Source: Teichococcus oryzae (lineage in GTDB: Bacteria; Pseudomonadota; Alphaproteobacteria; Acetobacterales; Acetobacteraceae). From it: DNA of 64,000 nucleotides. The translations under genes and the position numbers were made by a program. Below the pieces are notes generated by a model. That model had not been told where the DNA came from. It was given only the letters and a program-made list of their open reading frames with translations, and searched no databases. Positions within the stretch are counted from its first letter, which is position 1; each line of letters begins with the position of its first letter. The stretch lies in NCBI RefSeq assembly GCF_008386565.1, contig NZ_VUKA01000003.1:124001-188000 (forward strand), written 5' to 3'. Positions 25,657 through 34,847 of the stretch are shown here, in pieces.

Positions 25657-28383
25657 TCAATTCCCCAGCCTTTCCAGGATGGCCGGAACATGCACCTGGT
25701 CGCCCTTGTAGTTGCCGGTCAGCGCGTACATCACGAGGTTGACGCCGAAGCGGTAGGCCAGCGTCCGCTGCCGCGTGCCGCCCGGAATGGCGGCGAAGGG
25801 ATTGACGCCGCGCCCATCCACCGCCCAGGCGCCGGCCCAGTCATGCCCGCCGATGATGACAGGGCTGACGCTGTCATTCGCCCGGTCCTCGTTGCGCGAC
25901 ACCCAGACCTGGCCGCCGGCGAAGCGGCCGGGCAGCTCGGGCGGCAGCAGGTAGAAGGCGCGGGTCAGCACATGCTCAGGCGAGACCGGCGCCAGGGGCG
26001 GGATGTCCAGGCCGCGGGTCAGGCGCTGCAAGGCTTCGCGCGCCCCCGGGGAATAGCCCTCGCCCGAGCCTTCGTCGCGGGTGTCGAACAGGATGATGCC
26101 GCCCTGGCGCATATAGACGTTCAGCGCCTCCAGCGCGGCGGCGCCCTGATCCGCAGCCTGCACCGTCACCGCCCAGTAGAGCAGCGGCAGCACGGACAGG
26201 TCGTCCTGGCCGGGGCGCACGGCCACCGGCTCGGCCAGGGCGGCCGCGGTGCGGCGGTTGACGTAGTCCGACAGGCCTTGAAGCCCCATGCGGACGGCGT
26301 CGTCCACCGCCGGGTCGCCGCTGGCGACATAGCCGATGCGGGTGGCCAGCGGCATGGCGGCCGGGTCGGCGATCTGCGCTTCGGCCGGCGCCGCCAGCCA
26401 GAGCAGCGGCAGCAGCGCCGCCACCCGCGCGCCGCGCCCGAGCAGCCCGCGCTGCATCAGGGACAACAGCAGGTCCACCGCCAGCAGCAGCAGCGCCGCG
26501 CCGAGCAGCCAGGGCCCGAGGTCCCGCTCCTGCGGCACGCCGCCGATGGCCAGCAGGGCGCTGCCCGGCGGTGGGGCGGCGGCGGCGCGGGGCGGCGGCA
26601 GGCTGGCGGACAGGTTCAGCGCCCGCCTTTCCCCGCCTTCGCCCGGCACGCCATACCAGCCGGGCGGGTGGCGCGGGCCGGGCCGGGTCTCGGCCAGGCG
26701 GCTGGCGGGGATCGCGGCGGCGCCGCCCGGGGCGGGACCGAGCCGCCCGAAGCCGTCCATCGTCTCGATCGGTGCCAGCGGCGCCTCCCCTTCCGCTCCG
26801 GCCACGCCGGAGGACAGCGCCACGACGCGGCGCAACATGTCGATGAACAGCCCGGACAAGGGGAGGTTCGACCATTCGGCATTGGCGGTGACGTGGAACA
26901 GCACGATCCGCCCGGCGCCGCGTGCCTCGGCGGTGACCAGCGGCGTGCCGTCCGCCAGCCGCGCCCAGCTGCGGCCGGAGAGCAGCGGCCCCGGCTCCGC
27001 CAGCACCTGGGTCACGACCGTGACTTCCTCCGGGGGGACGAGGCCGGCGAAGGGCGAGTTCTCGGCGAAGGGGGCCAGGGTCTGCGGCTGTTCCCAGGAC
27101 AGGGCGCCACCCAGCTGCCGCTCCCCGGCGCGCAGGCGGACGGGCAGCAGCGGGTCGGGGTTCTCGGCCAGCCGGGGGCCGGCGAAGCGGACCAGCGTGC
27201 CTCCGCCCTCCACCCAGCGGGCCAGGGCGTCGCGCTCGGCCCCGTCCGCCACCGGGCGGTCGGCCAACACCATCACCGCCAGCTGGCGGGACAGGAGCTG
27301 CTCGATGCTGCCCTGGCGCAGCTCGGCATAGGGGGCCAGGGCGCGGTCCAGGTAGAAGAGCGGCCCGATCAGCGGCGTCACGGCGCCCTGCTCGGACGGG
27401 CCGATCAATCCCACCGGGCGGCGGCGGAAACGCTCGTCCAGCAGCACGGCGGCGCCGGCCGTGTCCTCGCCCTCGATCTCCAGCCGGGTCACCTGGTTGC
27501 GGATCTCCAGCGGCAGGTCCAGCGAAGCCTCGCCCTGCGTCGCGCCGGCGGCCAGGGGGATGGCGGCGCGGGCCAGGGCGCGGCCATCGCCGGTGCGGGC
27601 CAGCACCGCCACCTCCCCCGCCGCCGGGGCGGGGGTCTGGCGCAGGGCGAGGTGCAGCCGGTCCGGCTCGGCGCGCGGCGGCAGCAGCAGGCGGGCGGGG
27701 CGCCCCTCGGCCCGCGCCACGGTGAGCGGGCCGGCAGCGGCCAGCGCCTGGGCCAGCGGGGTGAAGCCATCGCCTTCCGCCGCATGCTCCACGCCATCGG
27801 CGAGGTAGAGCGCCGAGAAGCCACCGGCATTGTTCTGTCGCCAGGCCTCCAGCGCGGCCAGCGCGGCGGCGCGGTCGGGTGCCCATGGCTTCGGCCGCAG
27901 CGCCGCGAGGCGGGGGCGCAGCTCCTCCGCCGGCATCAGAGCGGTGGGGCGGATCGGCTCGGCATTCTCGGGCGGGGCGGTGGCGAGCAGCGCGGCGCGG
28001 CGGCCTTCGCGCGCCGCCGCGTCGAGCGCGGCCTGGGCGGCGGCGATGCGGGCGGGCCAGTCGGCGCCCGCCGGCCAGCCATCATCCACCACCACGAGCA
28101 GCGGGCCATCCCCCGCCGCCCCGGCCCCCGGCCCCCAGACCGGGCGGGCCAGCCCCAGCACGATCAGCGCCGCCGCCAGGACGCGCAGGACCAGCAGCCA
28201 CCAGGGCGTGCGGGCCGGGGTTTCCTCGGGCGCCGGCAGGTCGCGCAGCAGGCGCAGCGCCGGAAAGGACTGGCGCCGCGGCGCCGGCGGCGTCACCCGC
28301 AGCAGCCACCAGATCAGCGGCAGGGCCGGCAGGGCCAGCAACAGCCAGGGCACCACGAAGCCGACCGGGCCGAAGGTCATCAT
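25657..28383 (-). CDS. BatA-N/DUF4159 membrane protein of the MoxR operon
   Basis: 908 residues. The N-terminus is an Aerotolerance/BatA-type anchor: a helix at about 8-27 (PWLLLALPALPLIWWLL), then RRQSFPALRLLRDL and a second helix (about 62-80, WWLLVLRVLAAALIVLGLARP). A vWA-like segment follows (LLVVVDDGWPAG), then a long region with further transmembrane helices at about 640-690. The C-terminal DUF4159 domain (about 700-905) contains TRIGYVASGDPAVDD, GGIILFDTRDEG and ERLGN at the end. DUF4159 proteins travel with MoxR and DUF58 proteins and are thought to work in envelope protein-complex maturation; the exact role is unknown. Two adjacent ATGs (28383, 28380) could start it. Confidence 0.85.
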   Translation of the reverse strand: MMTFGPVGFVVPWLLLALPALPLIWWLLRVTPPAPRRQSFPALRLLRDLPAPEETPARTPWWLLVLRVLAAALIVLGLARPVWGPGAGAAGDGPLLVVVDDGWPAGADWPARIAAAQAALDAAAREGRRAALLATAPPENAEPIRPTALMPAEELRPRLAALRPKPWAPDRAAALAALEAWRQNNAGGFSALYLADGVEHAAEGDGFTPLAQALAAAGPLTVARAEGRPARLLLPPRAEPDRLHLALRQTPAPAAGEVAVLARTGDGRALARAAIPLAAGATQGEASLDLPLEIRNQVTRLEIEGEDTAGAAVLLDERFRRRPVGLIGPSEQGAVTPLIGPLFYLDRALAPYAELRQGSIEQLLSRQLAVMVLADRPVADGAERDALARWVEGGGTLVRFAGPRLAENPDPLLPVRLRAGERQLGGALSWEQPQTLAPFAENSPFAGLVPPEEVTVVTQVLAEPGPLLSGRSWARLADGTPLVTAEARGAGRIVLFHVTANAEWSNLPLSGLFIDMLRRVVALSSGVAGAEGEAPLAPIETMDGFGRLGPAPGGAAAIPASRLAETRPGPRHPPGWYGVPGEGGERRALNLSASLPPPRAAAAPPPGSALLAIGGVPQERDLGPWLLGAALLLLAVDLLLSLMQRGLLGRGARVAALLPLLWLAAPAEAQIADPAAMPLATRIGYVASGDPAVDDAVRMGLQGLSDYVNRRTAAALAEPVAVRPGQDDLSVLPLLYWAVTVQAADQGAAALEALNVYMRQGGIILFDTRDEGSGEGYSPGAREALQRLTRGLDIPPLAPVSPEHVLTRAFYLLPPELPGRFAGGQVWVSRNEDRANDSVSPVIIGGHDWAGAWAVDGRGVNPFAAIPGGTRQRTLAYRFGVNLVMYALTGNYKGDQVHVPAILERLGN

Positions 28384-28438
28384 GCGGAGGCCATCATGCC
28401 CTGGAGATCCTCATGCGCTCATCCTGCGGGACATGGTG

Positions 28439-29332
28439 CTATCCCTTGCCCGGCGCCAGGGCCGTCCACAGCGCCAGCAGCGCCGCCTCGGGCGGGATGT
28501 CCGTCCGGTGGGTGGCGAAGCGCCATCCGGCGGCGGCGGCGATCGCCCCCAGCCCGGCACGATGCGCGGCCAGGCGTTCGGCATAAAGCTCCCGCACGCC
28601 CTCGACGCGGGGCAGCAGCAGGGGCTGCTCGGCGGCGAGGCCCTCGAAGCGGACGCGGCCGGCATAGGGCAGGGTTTCCTCCGCCGGGTCGAGCACCTGC
28701 AGCAGGTGCCCGCGCACGCCGCGCGCCGCCAGGGCGGCGACAACGGCGCGGGTTTCCTCCAGCGGCTGCAGGAAATCGCCGAACAGCACGGCGCGGGCAT
28801 GGCGCGGCAGGCTGTCATCCGCCGCGGCGGCGGTGTGGCGGCCCAGCGCCTCGGCCAGGGCGGCCATGGCGCCGCGCCCGGCATAGGCGCGCCGGTCGCC
28901 AAGCAGCCGCACCCGCTCGCCGCCCCGCAGCAGCAGCGAGGCAAGCGCCAGCAGCAGAAGCTCCGCCCGCTCGCCCTTCTCCGGCCGGCCGGCATCGCCG
29001 CGCCAGTGCATGGTGGGGCCGGCGTCGCGCCACAGCGCCACGCTTTGCGCCGCCTCCCATTCGGTTTCGCGCAGAAACAGCCGGTCCGACTTGGCGCTTT
29101 GCCGCCAATCGATGCGGTTCACCGAATCGCCCGGCGCATAGGGGCGGAACTGCCAGAAGGCATCGCCCTGCCCGGCGCGGCGGCGGCCATGCACGCCCTG
29201 CATCACCGTGGCGGCGACGCGCTCGGCGGCGACCACCAGGGGTGGCAGCCGCCCGGCCAGGGCCTCTGCGCGCAGCGCCGCCCCATGCGGGGAGGCCCCT
29301 GGGGAGGATTTCACGGCGCGCGGCTCAGCCAA
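28439..29332 (-). CDS. DUF58-domain protein of the MoxR operon
   Basis: 297 residues from TTG 29332, inside the end of moxR (8-base overlap); a GTG seven codons further on is an alternative start. The DUF58 signature is clear: FWQFRPYAPGDSVNRIDWRQ, then SAKSDRLFLRETEWE, followed by a vWA-like core with VALWRDAGPTM (the metal-site serines of active vWA domains are not obvious). DUF58 proteins are cytoplasmic partners of MoxR AAA+ ATPases and are thought to recruit clients. The position between the MoxR and DUF4159 genes is the standard order. Confidence 0.88.
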   Translation of the reverse strand: MAEPRAVKSSPGASPHGAALRAEALAGRLPPLVVAAERVAATVMQGVHGRRRAGQGDAFWQFRPYAPGDSVNRIDWRQSAKSDRLFLRETEWEAAQSVALWRDAGPTMHWRGDAGRPEKGERAELLLLALASLLLRGGERVRLLGDRRAYAGRGAMAALAEALGRHTAAAADDSLPRHARAVLFGDFLQPLEETRAVVAALAARGVRGHLLQVLDPAEETLPYAGRVRFEGLAAEQPLLLPRVEGVRELYAERLAAHRAGLGAIAAAAGWRFATHRTDIPPEAALLALWTALAPGKG

Positions 29333-30341
29333 GGCTGGTCTTCAGCGCGCCGATCACGTCCTGCAGCCTGATCCCATCCGCGCGCGCGGCGAAGTTCAGC
29401 GCCATGCGGTGGCGCAGCACCGGATCGGCCAGGGCGATCACATCCTCCACCGAGGGGGCGAGGCGGCCATCCAGCACCGCCCGCGCCCGCGCCGCCAGCA
29501 TCAGCGCCTGGGCCGCGCGCGGCCCAGGCCCCCAGGCCAGGTGCTGGCGGATCATCGGCAGCCCGGCGGTTTCGGGGCGGGCGCCGCGCACCAGCTTCAG
29601 GATGGCGTCCAGCACCTGGGCGGAAACCGGGATGCGGCGGATCAAGGCCTGCGCCGCCACCAGCTCGGCCGCGCTCATGGCGTTCACCGCCCGCGCCTCG
29701 GCCGCGCCGGTGGTGGCCAGCAGCATGGCGCGCTCGGCCTCCTCATCCGGATAGGTGACCTCGACCTCCAGCAGGAAGCGGTCGAGCTGCGCCTCGGGCA
29801 GCGGATAGGTGCCTTCCTGCTCGATCGGGTTCTGCGTCGCCAGGACATGGAAGGGGCTGGGCAGCGGGTGCGCCTGGCCGGCGATCGCCACCTTCTTCTC
29901 CTGCATGGCCTGCAACAGCGCCGACTGGGTGCGGGGCGAGGCGCGGTTGATCTCGTCCGCCATCAGCAGTTGGCAGAACACCGGCCCCTTGATGAAGCGG
30001 AAGGCGCGGCGGCCATCGGCTCCCTCCTCCAGCACCTCGGAGCCCAGGATGTCGGCCGGCATCAGGTCCGGGGTGAACTGGACGCGGCTTTCATCCAGGC
30101 CCAGCACGGTGCCCAGCGTTTCCACCAGCTTGGTCTTGCCGAGGCCGGGGACGCCCACCAGCAGCACATGGCCGCCGGACAGGATGGAGATGAGAACCTG
30201 CTCCACCACGGCGGGTTGGCCGAAGATCACGCGGCCCACTGCTTCCCGCACCCGGGCCAGGCGGGCGCCCAGCGCCTCCACCTCGGCCAGCAGGACATTG
30301 GGAAGGATGTTGGGTTCGCTGTGGTCCACCACTTCAACCAT
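29325..30341 (-). CDS. MoxR-family AAA+ ATPase
   Basis: 338 residues from ATG 30341, with TAAGGAGG about 9 bases upstream; a longer upstream reading frame is therefore not used. Walker A is GVPGLGKTKLVET, Walker B LLMADEINRASPRTQ, sensor 1 region VLATQNPIEQEGTYPLPEAQ, and the DRFLLEVEVTYP motif follows. MoxR ATPases act as chaperones for metal insertion or complex assembly with vWA/DUF58 partners, encoded directly downstream. First gene of a four-gene minus-strand operon (MoxR, DUF58, DUF4159, GATase-like). It is divergent from the DUF1285 gene, with 97 bases between the starts that must hold both promoters. Confidence 0.94.
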   Translation of the reverse strand: MVEVVDHSEPNILPNVLLAEVEALGARLARVREAVGRVIFGQPAVVEQVLISILSGGHVLLVGVPGLGKTKLVETLGTVLGLDESRVQFTPDLMPADILGSEVLEEGADGRRAFRFIKGPVFCQLLMADEINRASPRTQSALLQAMQEKKVAIAGQAHPLPSPFHVLATQNPIEQEGTYPLPEAQLDRFLLEVEVTYPDEEAERAMLLATTGAAEARAVNAMSAAELVAAQALIRRIPVSAQVLDAILKLVRGARPETAGLPMIRQHLAWGPGPRAAQALMLAARARAVLDGRLAPSVEDVIALADPVLRHRMALNFAARADGIRLQDVIGALKTSLG

Positions 30342-30438
30342 GCCCCTAGGCCTCCTTATATACATGCCGATACATTGGGGGGCGGGCCGATCTGGCCAGT
30401 CCGCCAGGGCCTCGCGTATAGCCTGCAAGGGGAAGCCT

Positions 30439-31071
30439 ATGCCCGTCGGGCGTGTGGACGAAGCATTGAAACAATCCGGCAGCAGCCATGGCCCCGGCCG
30501 CGCAGGCTGCCTGACCCCAAAGGCGCCGCCCCGAGGGACGGCGCCCAATGGGCGCCCCAAGCATGATTGCGGCGATTTCGACATGCGGATCGCCCGCGAC
30601 GGCACCTGGCACTACAAGGGCAGCCCGATCGGCCGGAAGGAGCTGGTCTGCCTGTTCTCCTCCGTGCTGCGGCGCGAGCCGGACGGCTCCTACTGGCTGG
30701 AAACCCCGGTGGAGCGTGGCCGCATCACGGTGGAGGATGCCCCCTTTGTCGCCGTCGAGGTGTTCTGGCGCCGCTGCGAGGGCCGGCAATGCCTGACCTT
30801 CCGCACCAACCTGGATGAAATGGTCACGGCCGACGCCGACCATCCGATCCGCGTCAGCATCGACCACCGCACCCGGCAGCCCAGCCCCTACATCATGGTG
30901 CGGCCAGGGCTGGAGGCGCGCATCAACCGCGCCGTCTTCTATGAGCTGGTGGCCCTGGCGGAGACGGAGGTGCTGGGCGGCCGGGAAACCCTGGGCGTCT
31001 GGAGCGAGGGCGTGTTCTTTCCGATCGACGAGATGCCGGACGAGTCGTCGATCGGCGCGGCGGCGGAGTGA
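30439..31071 (+). CDS. DUF1285-family protein
   Basis: 210 residues from ATG 30439 (GGGGAAG just upstream). A start at 30583 would cut off the conserved DCGDFDMRIARDGTWHYKG beginning of the DUF1285 core, so the longer form is preferred. The core continues with GSPIGRKELVCLFSSVLRRE, DGSYWLETPVERG and ITVEDAPFVAVEV, matching the family over its full length; the first 35 residues look poorly conserved. DUF1285 structures are two-domain beta proteins of unknown function. The stop overlaps the GTG start of the Nudix hydrolase gene (GTGA), implying coupled translation. Confidence 0.88.
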   Translation: MPVGRVDEALKQSGSSHGPGRAGCLTPKAPPRGTAPNGRPKHDCGDFDMRIARDGTWHYKGSPIGRKELVCLFSSVLRREPDGSYWLETPVERGRITVEDAPFVAVEVFWRRCEGRQCLTFRTNLDEMVTADADHPIRVSIDHRTRQPSPYIMVRPGLEARINRAVFYELVALAETEVLGGRETLGVWSEGVFFPIDEMPDESSIGAAAE

Positions 31072-31664
31072 GCGGGGCCTCCATCTCCCTCGCCGTCACG
31101 CTGGATGCGGCGGAGGTGGCCCGGCGCCTCGCCAATCCGGCGCGCCTGCCGGCCGGCAACACGGCCCCGGCCGGCAAGGCCAGCGCCGTGCTGGTGCCGG
31201 TGGTGCTTCACCCCGTGCCGACGCTGCTGCTGACCCTGCGCGCCGCTGCCCTGTCCAGCCATGCCGGCCAGGTCGCCTTTCCGGGCGGGCGCATGGACCC
31301 GGGGGAAACCCCCGAGCAGACGGCGCTGCGCGAGGCGGCGGAGGAAATCGGTCTCGACCCGCGCCTGCCACGGGTGACAGGGCGGCTGCCCGAACTGGTG
31401 ACCGGCACGGGCTACCACATCACGCCGGTCCTGGCCCTGCTGGAGCCGCCGCTGAACCTGACGCCCGCCCCGGACGAGGTGGAGCTGGCCTTCGAATACG
31501 AGCTGGCCTCGCTGCTCGACCCGGCCCTGCCGGAAACCCGCACCGCCATCTGGAAGGGGGAGCGCCGCTCCTTCGCCGTGTGGCCGCATGCGCGGCATTA
31601 CATCTGGGGCGCCACGGCCGCCATCATGCATTCCCTGGCGGCCTTGCTGCGGGACGGGAGCTGA
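31068..31664 (+). CDS. Nudix hydrolase, CoA pyrophosphatase type (NudL-like)
   Basis: 198 residues from GTG 31068. The Nudix box is complete: G of GGRMDPGETPEQT, then LREAAEEIGL, giving the REXXEEXG metal-binding helix. Just before it, SSHAGQVAFPGG is the UPF0035 motif region typical of CoA pyrophosphatases (NudL/PCD1), which split CoA and acyl-CoA into 3',5'-ADP and phosphopantetheine. Substrate assignment is by family. The DUF1285-Nudix pairing is a frequent alphaproteobacterial gene order, often followed by a tRNA nucleotidyltransferase gene that is not seen here. Confidence 0.9.
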   Translation: MSGASISLAVTLDAAEVARRLANPARLPAGNTAPAGKASAVLVPVVLHPVPTLLLTLRAAALSSHAGQVAFPGGRMDPGETPEQTALREAAEEIGLDPRLPRVTGRLPELVTGTGYHITPVLALLEPPLNLTPAPDEVELAFEYELASLLDPALPETRTAIWKGERRSFAVWPHARHYIWGATAAIMHSLAALLRDGS

Positions 31665-31752
31665 CACGCAACGGTCACGTCCGCGCCTGTTTCCGGGGCG
31701 CGGAAAGCCGGCCTATACTTCCCGGCAGGGAACCGGCGGCAAGGACATCGCC

Positions 31753-32373
31753 ATGGCCATCATCCGCAGCATCGCGGCGCTGGAGGCGATCTACGGACCG
31801 CTGAACAGCGTGGGCGAGGCATCCACCGCCAAGGTCGCCGACCGCATCACCCCGGCCTATCGCCGCATGATCGAGGCCGCGCCCTTCCTGGCCCTGGCCA
31901 CGGTGGGACCGGAAGGGCTGGATTGCTCGCCGCGCGGCGACCGTGGCCAGGTGGCGTTCATCCGGAACGAACGGACCCTTCTGCTGCCGGACCGGCGCGG
32001 CAACAACCGCATCGACAGCCTGCGCAACATCATCCGCGACCCGCGCGTGGCGCTGATGTTCCTGATCCCCGGCAGCGGCAATGCCCTGCGCGTCAATGGC
32101 GAGGCGGAGATCGACGACGACCCGGCGCTGCGGGAAAGCCTCGCCGTGGAAGGCAAGGCGCCGCGCAGCGTGGTGGTGGTGGCGGTGCGCGAGGTTTACT
32201 TCCAATGCGCCCGCGCCATCATCCGCGCGGGATTGTGGGACGCGGCGCGGCAGGTCGCGCCGTCCGCCCTGCCGACGCCGGGGCAGATCCTGGCCGATCT
32301 CAGCGCCGGCCGCGTTGGCGGCGACGATTACGACCGGAGCTGGCCGGAGCGTGCCAGCCAGACCATGTGGTGA
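31753..32373 (+). CDS. FMN-dependent pyridoxamine-phosphate-oxidase-like flavoprotein (MSMEG_1061 type)
   Basis: 206 residues from ATG 31753, with AAGGA upstream. Segments PFLALATVGPEGLDCSPRGD, RTLLLPDRRGNNRIDSLRNI and VALMFLIPGSGNALRVNGEA are the split-barrel FMN-binding core of the PPOX superfamily subgroup to which MSMEG_1061 belongs. A conserved CARAIIRAGLWD region follows near the C-terminus. Members bind FMN or F420 and reduce unknown substrates. It has its own 88-base upstream gap from the Nudix gene, so a separate promoter is possible. No functional partner is visible. Confidence 0.88.
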   Translation: MAIIRSIAALEAIYGPLNSVGEASTAKVADRITPAYRRMIEAAPFLALATVGPEGLDCSPRGDRGQVAFIRNERTLLLPDRRGNNRIDSLRNIIRDPRVALMFLIPGSGNALRVNGEAEIDDDPALRESLAVEGKAPRSVVVVAVREVYFQCARAIIRAGLWDAARQVAPSALPTPGQILADLSAGRVGGDDYDRSWPERASQTMW

Positions 32374-32385
32374 TGCCGCCCCGCC

Positions 32386-32535
32386 TCAGAAGAAGATGCG
32401 CCGCGCCGCCAGCCCGATCATGCCCCAGAGCGGCACGCTCAATCCTAGGCCGATGAACAGCCCCTTCGCGAAGGACGGGCGGGGCCCGCCTGCGGCGAGG
32501 CCGCGCGGAAGGGAAGGCAGGGCAGCGTCGCTCAT
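32386..32535 (-). CDS. 49-residue single-helix membrane protein
   Basis: A short frame starting at ATG 32535 with GGAG 8 bases upstream. The N-terminal 22 residues are Pro/Arg/Gly-rich, then a hydrophobic stretch (about 24-43: GLFIGLGLSVPLWGMIGLAA) and a basic end (RRIFF). It resembles small inner-membrane proteins that many genome annotations miss. The function is unknown. It lies between the PPOX gene (convergent, 12 bases) and the siderophore receptor terminator. Confidence 0.6.
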   Translation of the reverse strand: MSDAALPSLPRGLAAGGPRPSFAKGLFIGLGLSVPLWGMIGLAARRIFF

Positions 32536-32592
32536 CGGACAGGCTCCGGGGTGGAGCCACGATCCTAGGGCGCAATTCTTAAGAGGGCGTTA

Positions 32593-32614
32593 GCGCCGCG
32601 AAACCCCGCGGCGC
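32593..32614 (-). terminator. Hairpin terminator after the siderophore receptor gene
   Basis: GCGCCGCG (32593-32600) and CGCGGCGC (32607-32614) form a perfect 8-bp GC stem with a six-base loop, starting 8 bases after the receptor stop on the minus strand. No long T tract follows. Confidence 0.55.
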
Positions 32615-32621
32615 CCGCCGG

Positions 32622-34814
32622 TCACCAGCGATAGGCCAGGCTGCCCAGCACGTTCAGCCGGTTGCCGTAGAAGCAGCCGCTATCGCCGGAGCAGCGCGAC
32701 ACATAGCGCGTGTCGGCGAGGTTGGAGGCGGTGAGGTTGAAGCTCAGCCCCTTCGCCCGCTCGCTGATCTTGCCGAAATCATAGCGCATCGCCGCGTCGA
32801 ACAGCGTGGTGGAGGGCACCACATTGCCCCCCGCGGTCGCCGTGGTGTTGCCGAGATAGCGCGTGCCGAAGCCCAGAGTCAGGCCGGAAAGCGGGCCGGA
32901 GAAGGCGGCGAAGCTGTATTCGCCATACAGCCCGGCATTGGTCTTGGCGACCCCGGCCGGCCGCTCGCCCACCTCGGCGGCGGTGTTGCTGCGGGTGATC
33001 TCCGGGTCCAGCAGCGTCACGCTGCCCACCAGGCTGACGCCGCTGCCCAGCTCCGCCACGCCTTCCAGCTCGACGCCGCGCACGCGGATCTCGCCCACCG
33101 CCACCTGGTCGAAGGGGTTGTTCGGGTCCGGCGTCAGCGTGTTCTGCTGCGTCAGGTGGAAGGCCGCCAGTTGCACGAAGGAGCGCACGCCCTCCGGCTG
33201 GAACTTCACGCCGATCTCGTACTGCTCGCCTTCCAGCGGCTCCCAGCCCTTGGCGACGCCGGTGGTGTCCGTGCCGATCTGCGGCTGGAAGGAGCGCGCA
33301 TAGCTGGCATAGGGCGCGAGGCCCACATCGGTCAGGTACAGGATGCCGGCGCGCCAGGTGAAGGCCTGGTCGTTCTGCCGGCTGCGCACGCCGCCGGCGT
33401 CGCGGTCGTCGATGTCGGAATAAGCCCAATCCTGGCGGATACCGGCGGTGACCACCAGCCGGTCGAAGCGGATCTGGTCCTGCAGGTACAGGCCGTACTG
33501 CGTGTTGACCTGGCGGACATTGTCATAGGGCGCGGTCAGCGCCGGGATCGGGCTGCCATAGACCGGCGCGAACAGGTCGAGCGGCGCAGCGTTCGCGAAA
33601 TACTGCGCGTTGCGGTAGTTCACCTGGCTGTAGTCGAAGCCGCCCAGCAGGGTGTGGCGGATGCCGGCGGTGGTGAACTCGGCCTTCACCTGGTTGTCCA
33701 CCTGGAAGGTGCCGACATTGATGTTGGCGCGGTAGGCGAAGCGGTTCAGCGAGCGCTGGTCGGCCGCCAGCCCGCCGCCATACACCTGGTCCCAGCGGAT
33801 CTCGGTTTCGGCGTAGCGCAGGTTCTGCTGCACCGACCAGACATTGTTGAAGCGGTGCGACAGCTCGTAGCCGACACCCCACTGGGTGCGGTTGAAGCGG
33901 TCGAAATCCTCCTCGCCGGTGAAGCGGTTGCGGGAGATGCGGCCGAACGGCGTGCGCGTCACCGTGCCCTCATAGGGCAGGAACTGGTTCCCCGATGTGC
34001 GGTCGCGCTGGTAGTAGCCGAGCACGGTGAGCGAGGTGTTGTCGGTTGGCCGCCACGTCACCGTGGGCGCCACGAAGATGCGGTCATCCTCGACATTGTC
34101 CACGGTGGTGTCGGAATCGCGCAAAAGGCCGGTGAAGCCGTAGAGCAGCGAGCCATCCTCGGTCAGCTTGCCGCTGGCGAAGCCCTGGCCCTGCCAGCGA
34201 TTGTTGCTGCCGGCCATCAGGCGCACCTCGCCCTGCTCGAAATCGGTCGGCCGGCGCTGCACCATGTTCACCAGGCCGCCCGGCGCGATCTGGCCGTACA
34301 ACACGGAAGTCGGGCCGCGCAGCACCTCGTAGCGCTCCAGCCCATAGGTCTCGAACATCGAGCCGGCATAGCCGGTGTTGTAGCGCAGGCCGTTCAGGAA
34401 GATGCCGTTGTCCTGCGCGTTGAAGCCGCGCAGCTGGAACCAGTCGGTGCGGCTGTCGGTGCCGTAATTCTCGCCGCGCACACCCGCGGTGTAGCGCAGC
34501 GCCTCGCCCAGCGTCTGGGATTGCCGCGCGTCGATCTGGTCGCGCGGGATGACGGAGATGGATTGCGGGTTCTCGATCAGCGGCGTGTCGGTCTTGGTGC
34601 CGGTGATCTGCTGGCTGGCGACATAGCCGCGGATCGGGTCCAGGGCGCGCTCGCCCTGCGCCTCCACGCTGATCTCCGGCAGCACCAGCGCGCCGCCCGC
34701 CTCGGGCATGCTGCCGATCCCCTGGGCATGCGCCCGGGTCCATGCGGGCGCGCAGAGCGCGGTGGCGCACAGCAGCAGCGAAGCGCGCCGGAGGGCGCGG
34801 GAAGCATGGGGCAT
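32622..34814 (-). CDS. TonB-dependent siderophore receptor (FhuA/FpvA type)
   Basis: 730 residues from ATG 34814. A signal peptide ending near RAHAQ (about 31) precedes the plug domain with PLIENPQSISVIPRDQIDAR, FQLRGFNAQDNGIFLNGLR and RYEVLRGPTSVLYGQIAPGG, all hallmarks of ferric-siderophore (hydroxamate-type) receptors. A 22-strand barrel region follows, ending in the typical aromatic C-terminus LGSLAYRW. The protein would import a ferric siderophore across the outer membrane using TonB energy. Two Cys near the end (VSRCSGDSGCFYGNR) are also usual for this group. No ABC importer or biosynthesis gene is adjacent. A Fur-box-like sequence lies about 34 bases upstream of the start. Confidence 0.92.
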   Translation of the reverse strand: MPHASRALRRASLLLCATALCAPAWTRAHAQGIGSMPEAGGALVLPEISVEAQGERALDPIRGYVASQQITGTKTDTPLIENPQSISVIPRDQIDARQSQTLGEALRYTAGVRGENYGTDSRTDWFQLRGFNAQDNGIFLNGLRYNTGYAGSMFETYGLERYEVLRGPTSVLYGQIAPGGLVNMVQRRPTDFEQGEVRLMAGSNNRWQGQGFASGKLTEDGSLLYGFTGLLRDSDTTVDNVEDDRIFVAPTVTWRPTDNTSLTVLGYYQRDRTSGNQFLPYEGTVTRTPFGRISRNRFTGEEDFDRFNRTQWGVGYELSHRFNNVWSVQQNLRYAETEIRWDQVYGGGLAADQRSLNRFAYRANINVGTFQVDNQVKAEFTTAGIRHTLLGGFDYSQVNYRNAQYFANAAPLDLFAPVYGSPIPALTAPYDNVRQVNTQYGLYLQDQIRFDRLVVTAGIRQDWAYSDIDDRDAGGVRSRQNDQAFTWRAGILYLTDVGLAPYASYARSFQPQIGTDTTGVAKGWEPLEGEQYEIGVKFQPEGVRSFVQLAAFHLTQQNTLTPDPNNPFDQVAVGEIRVRGVELEGVAELGSGVSLVGSVTLLDPEITRSNTAAEVGERPAGVAKTNAGLYGEYSFAAFSGPLSGLTLGFGTRYLGNTTATAGGNVVPSTTLFDAAMRYDFGKISERAKGLSFNLTASNLADTRYVSRCSGDSGCFYGNRLNVLGSLAYRW

Positions 34815-34847
34815 GGCTGGGCATCCTGGGAACGGCGAGGCCGTCCG

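Noticed and set aside
25642-29754. 1370-residue open frame on the plus strand across the MoxR operon
   Set aside because: It is antisense to three well-supported minus-strand genes, has Gln/His/Arg-rich low-complexity sequence without any domain, and is expected from GC-rich third positions on the opposite strand.
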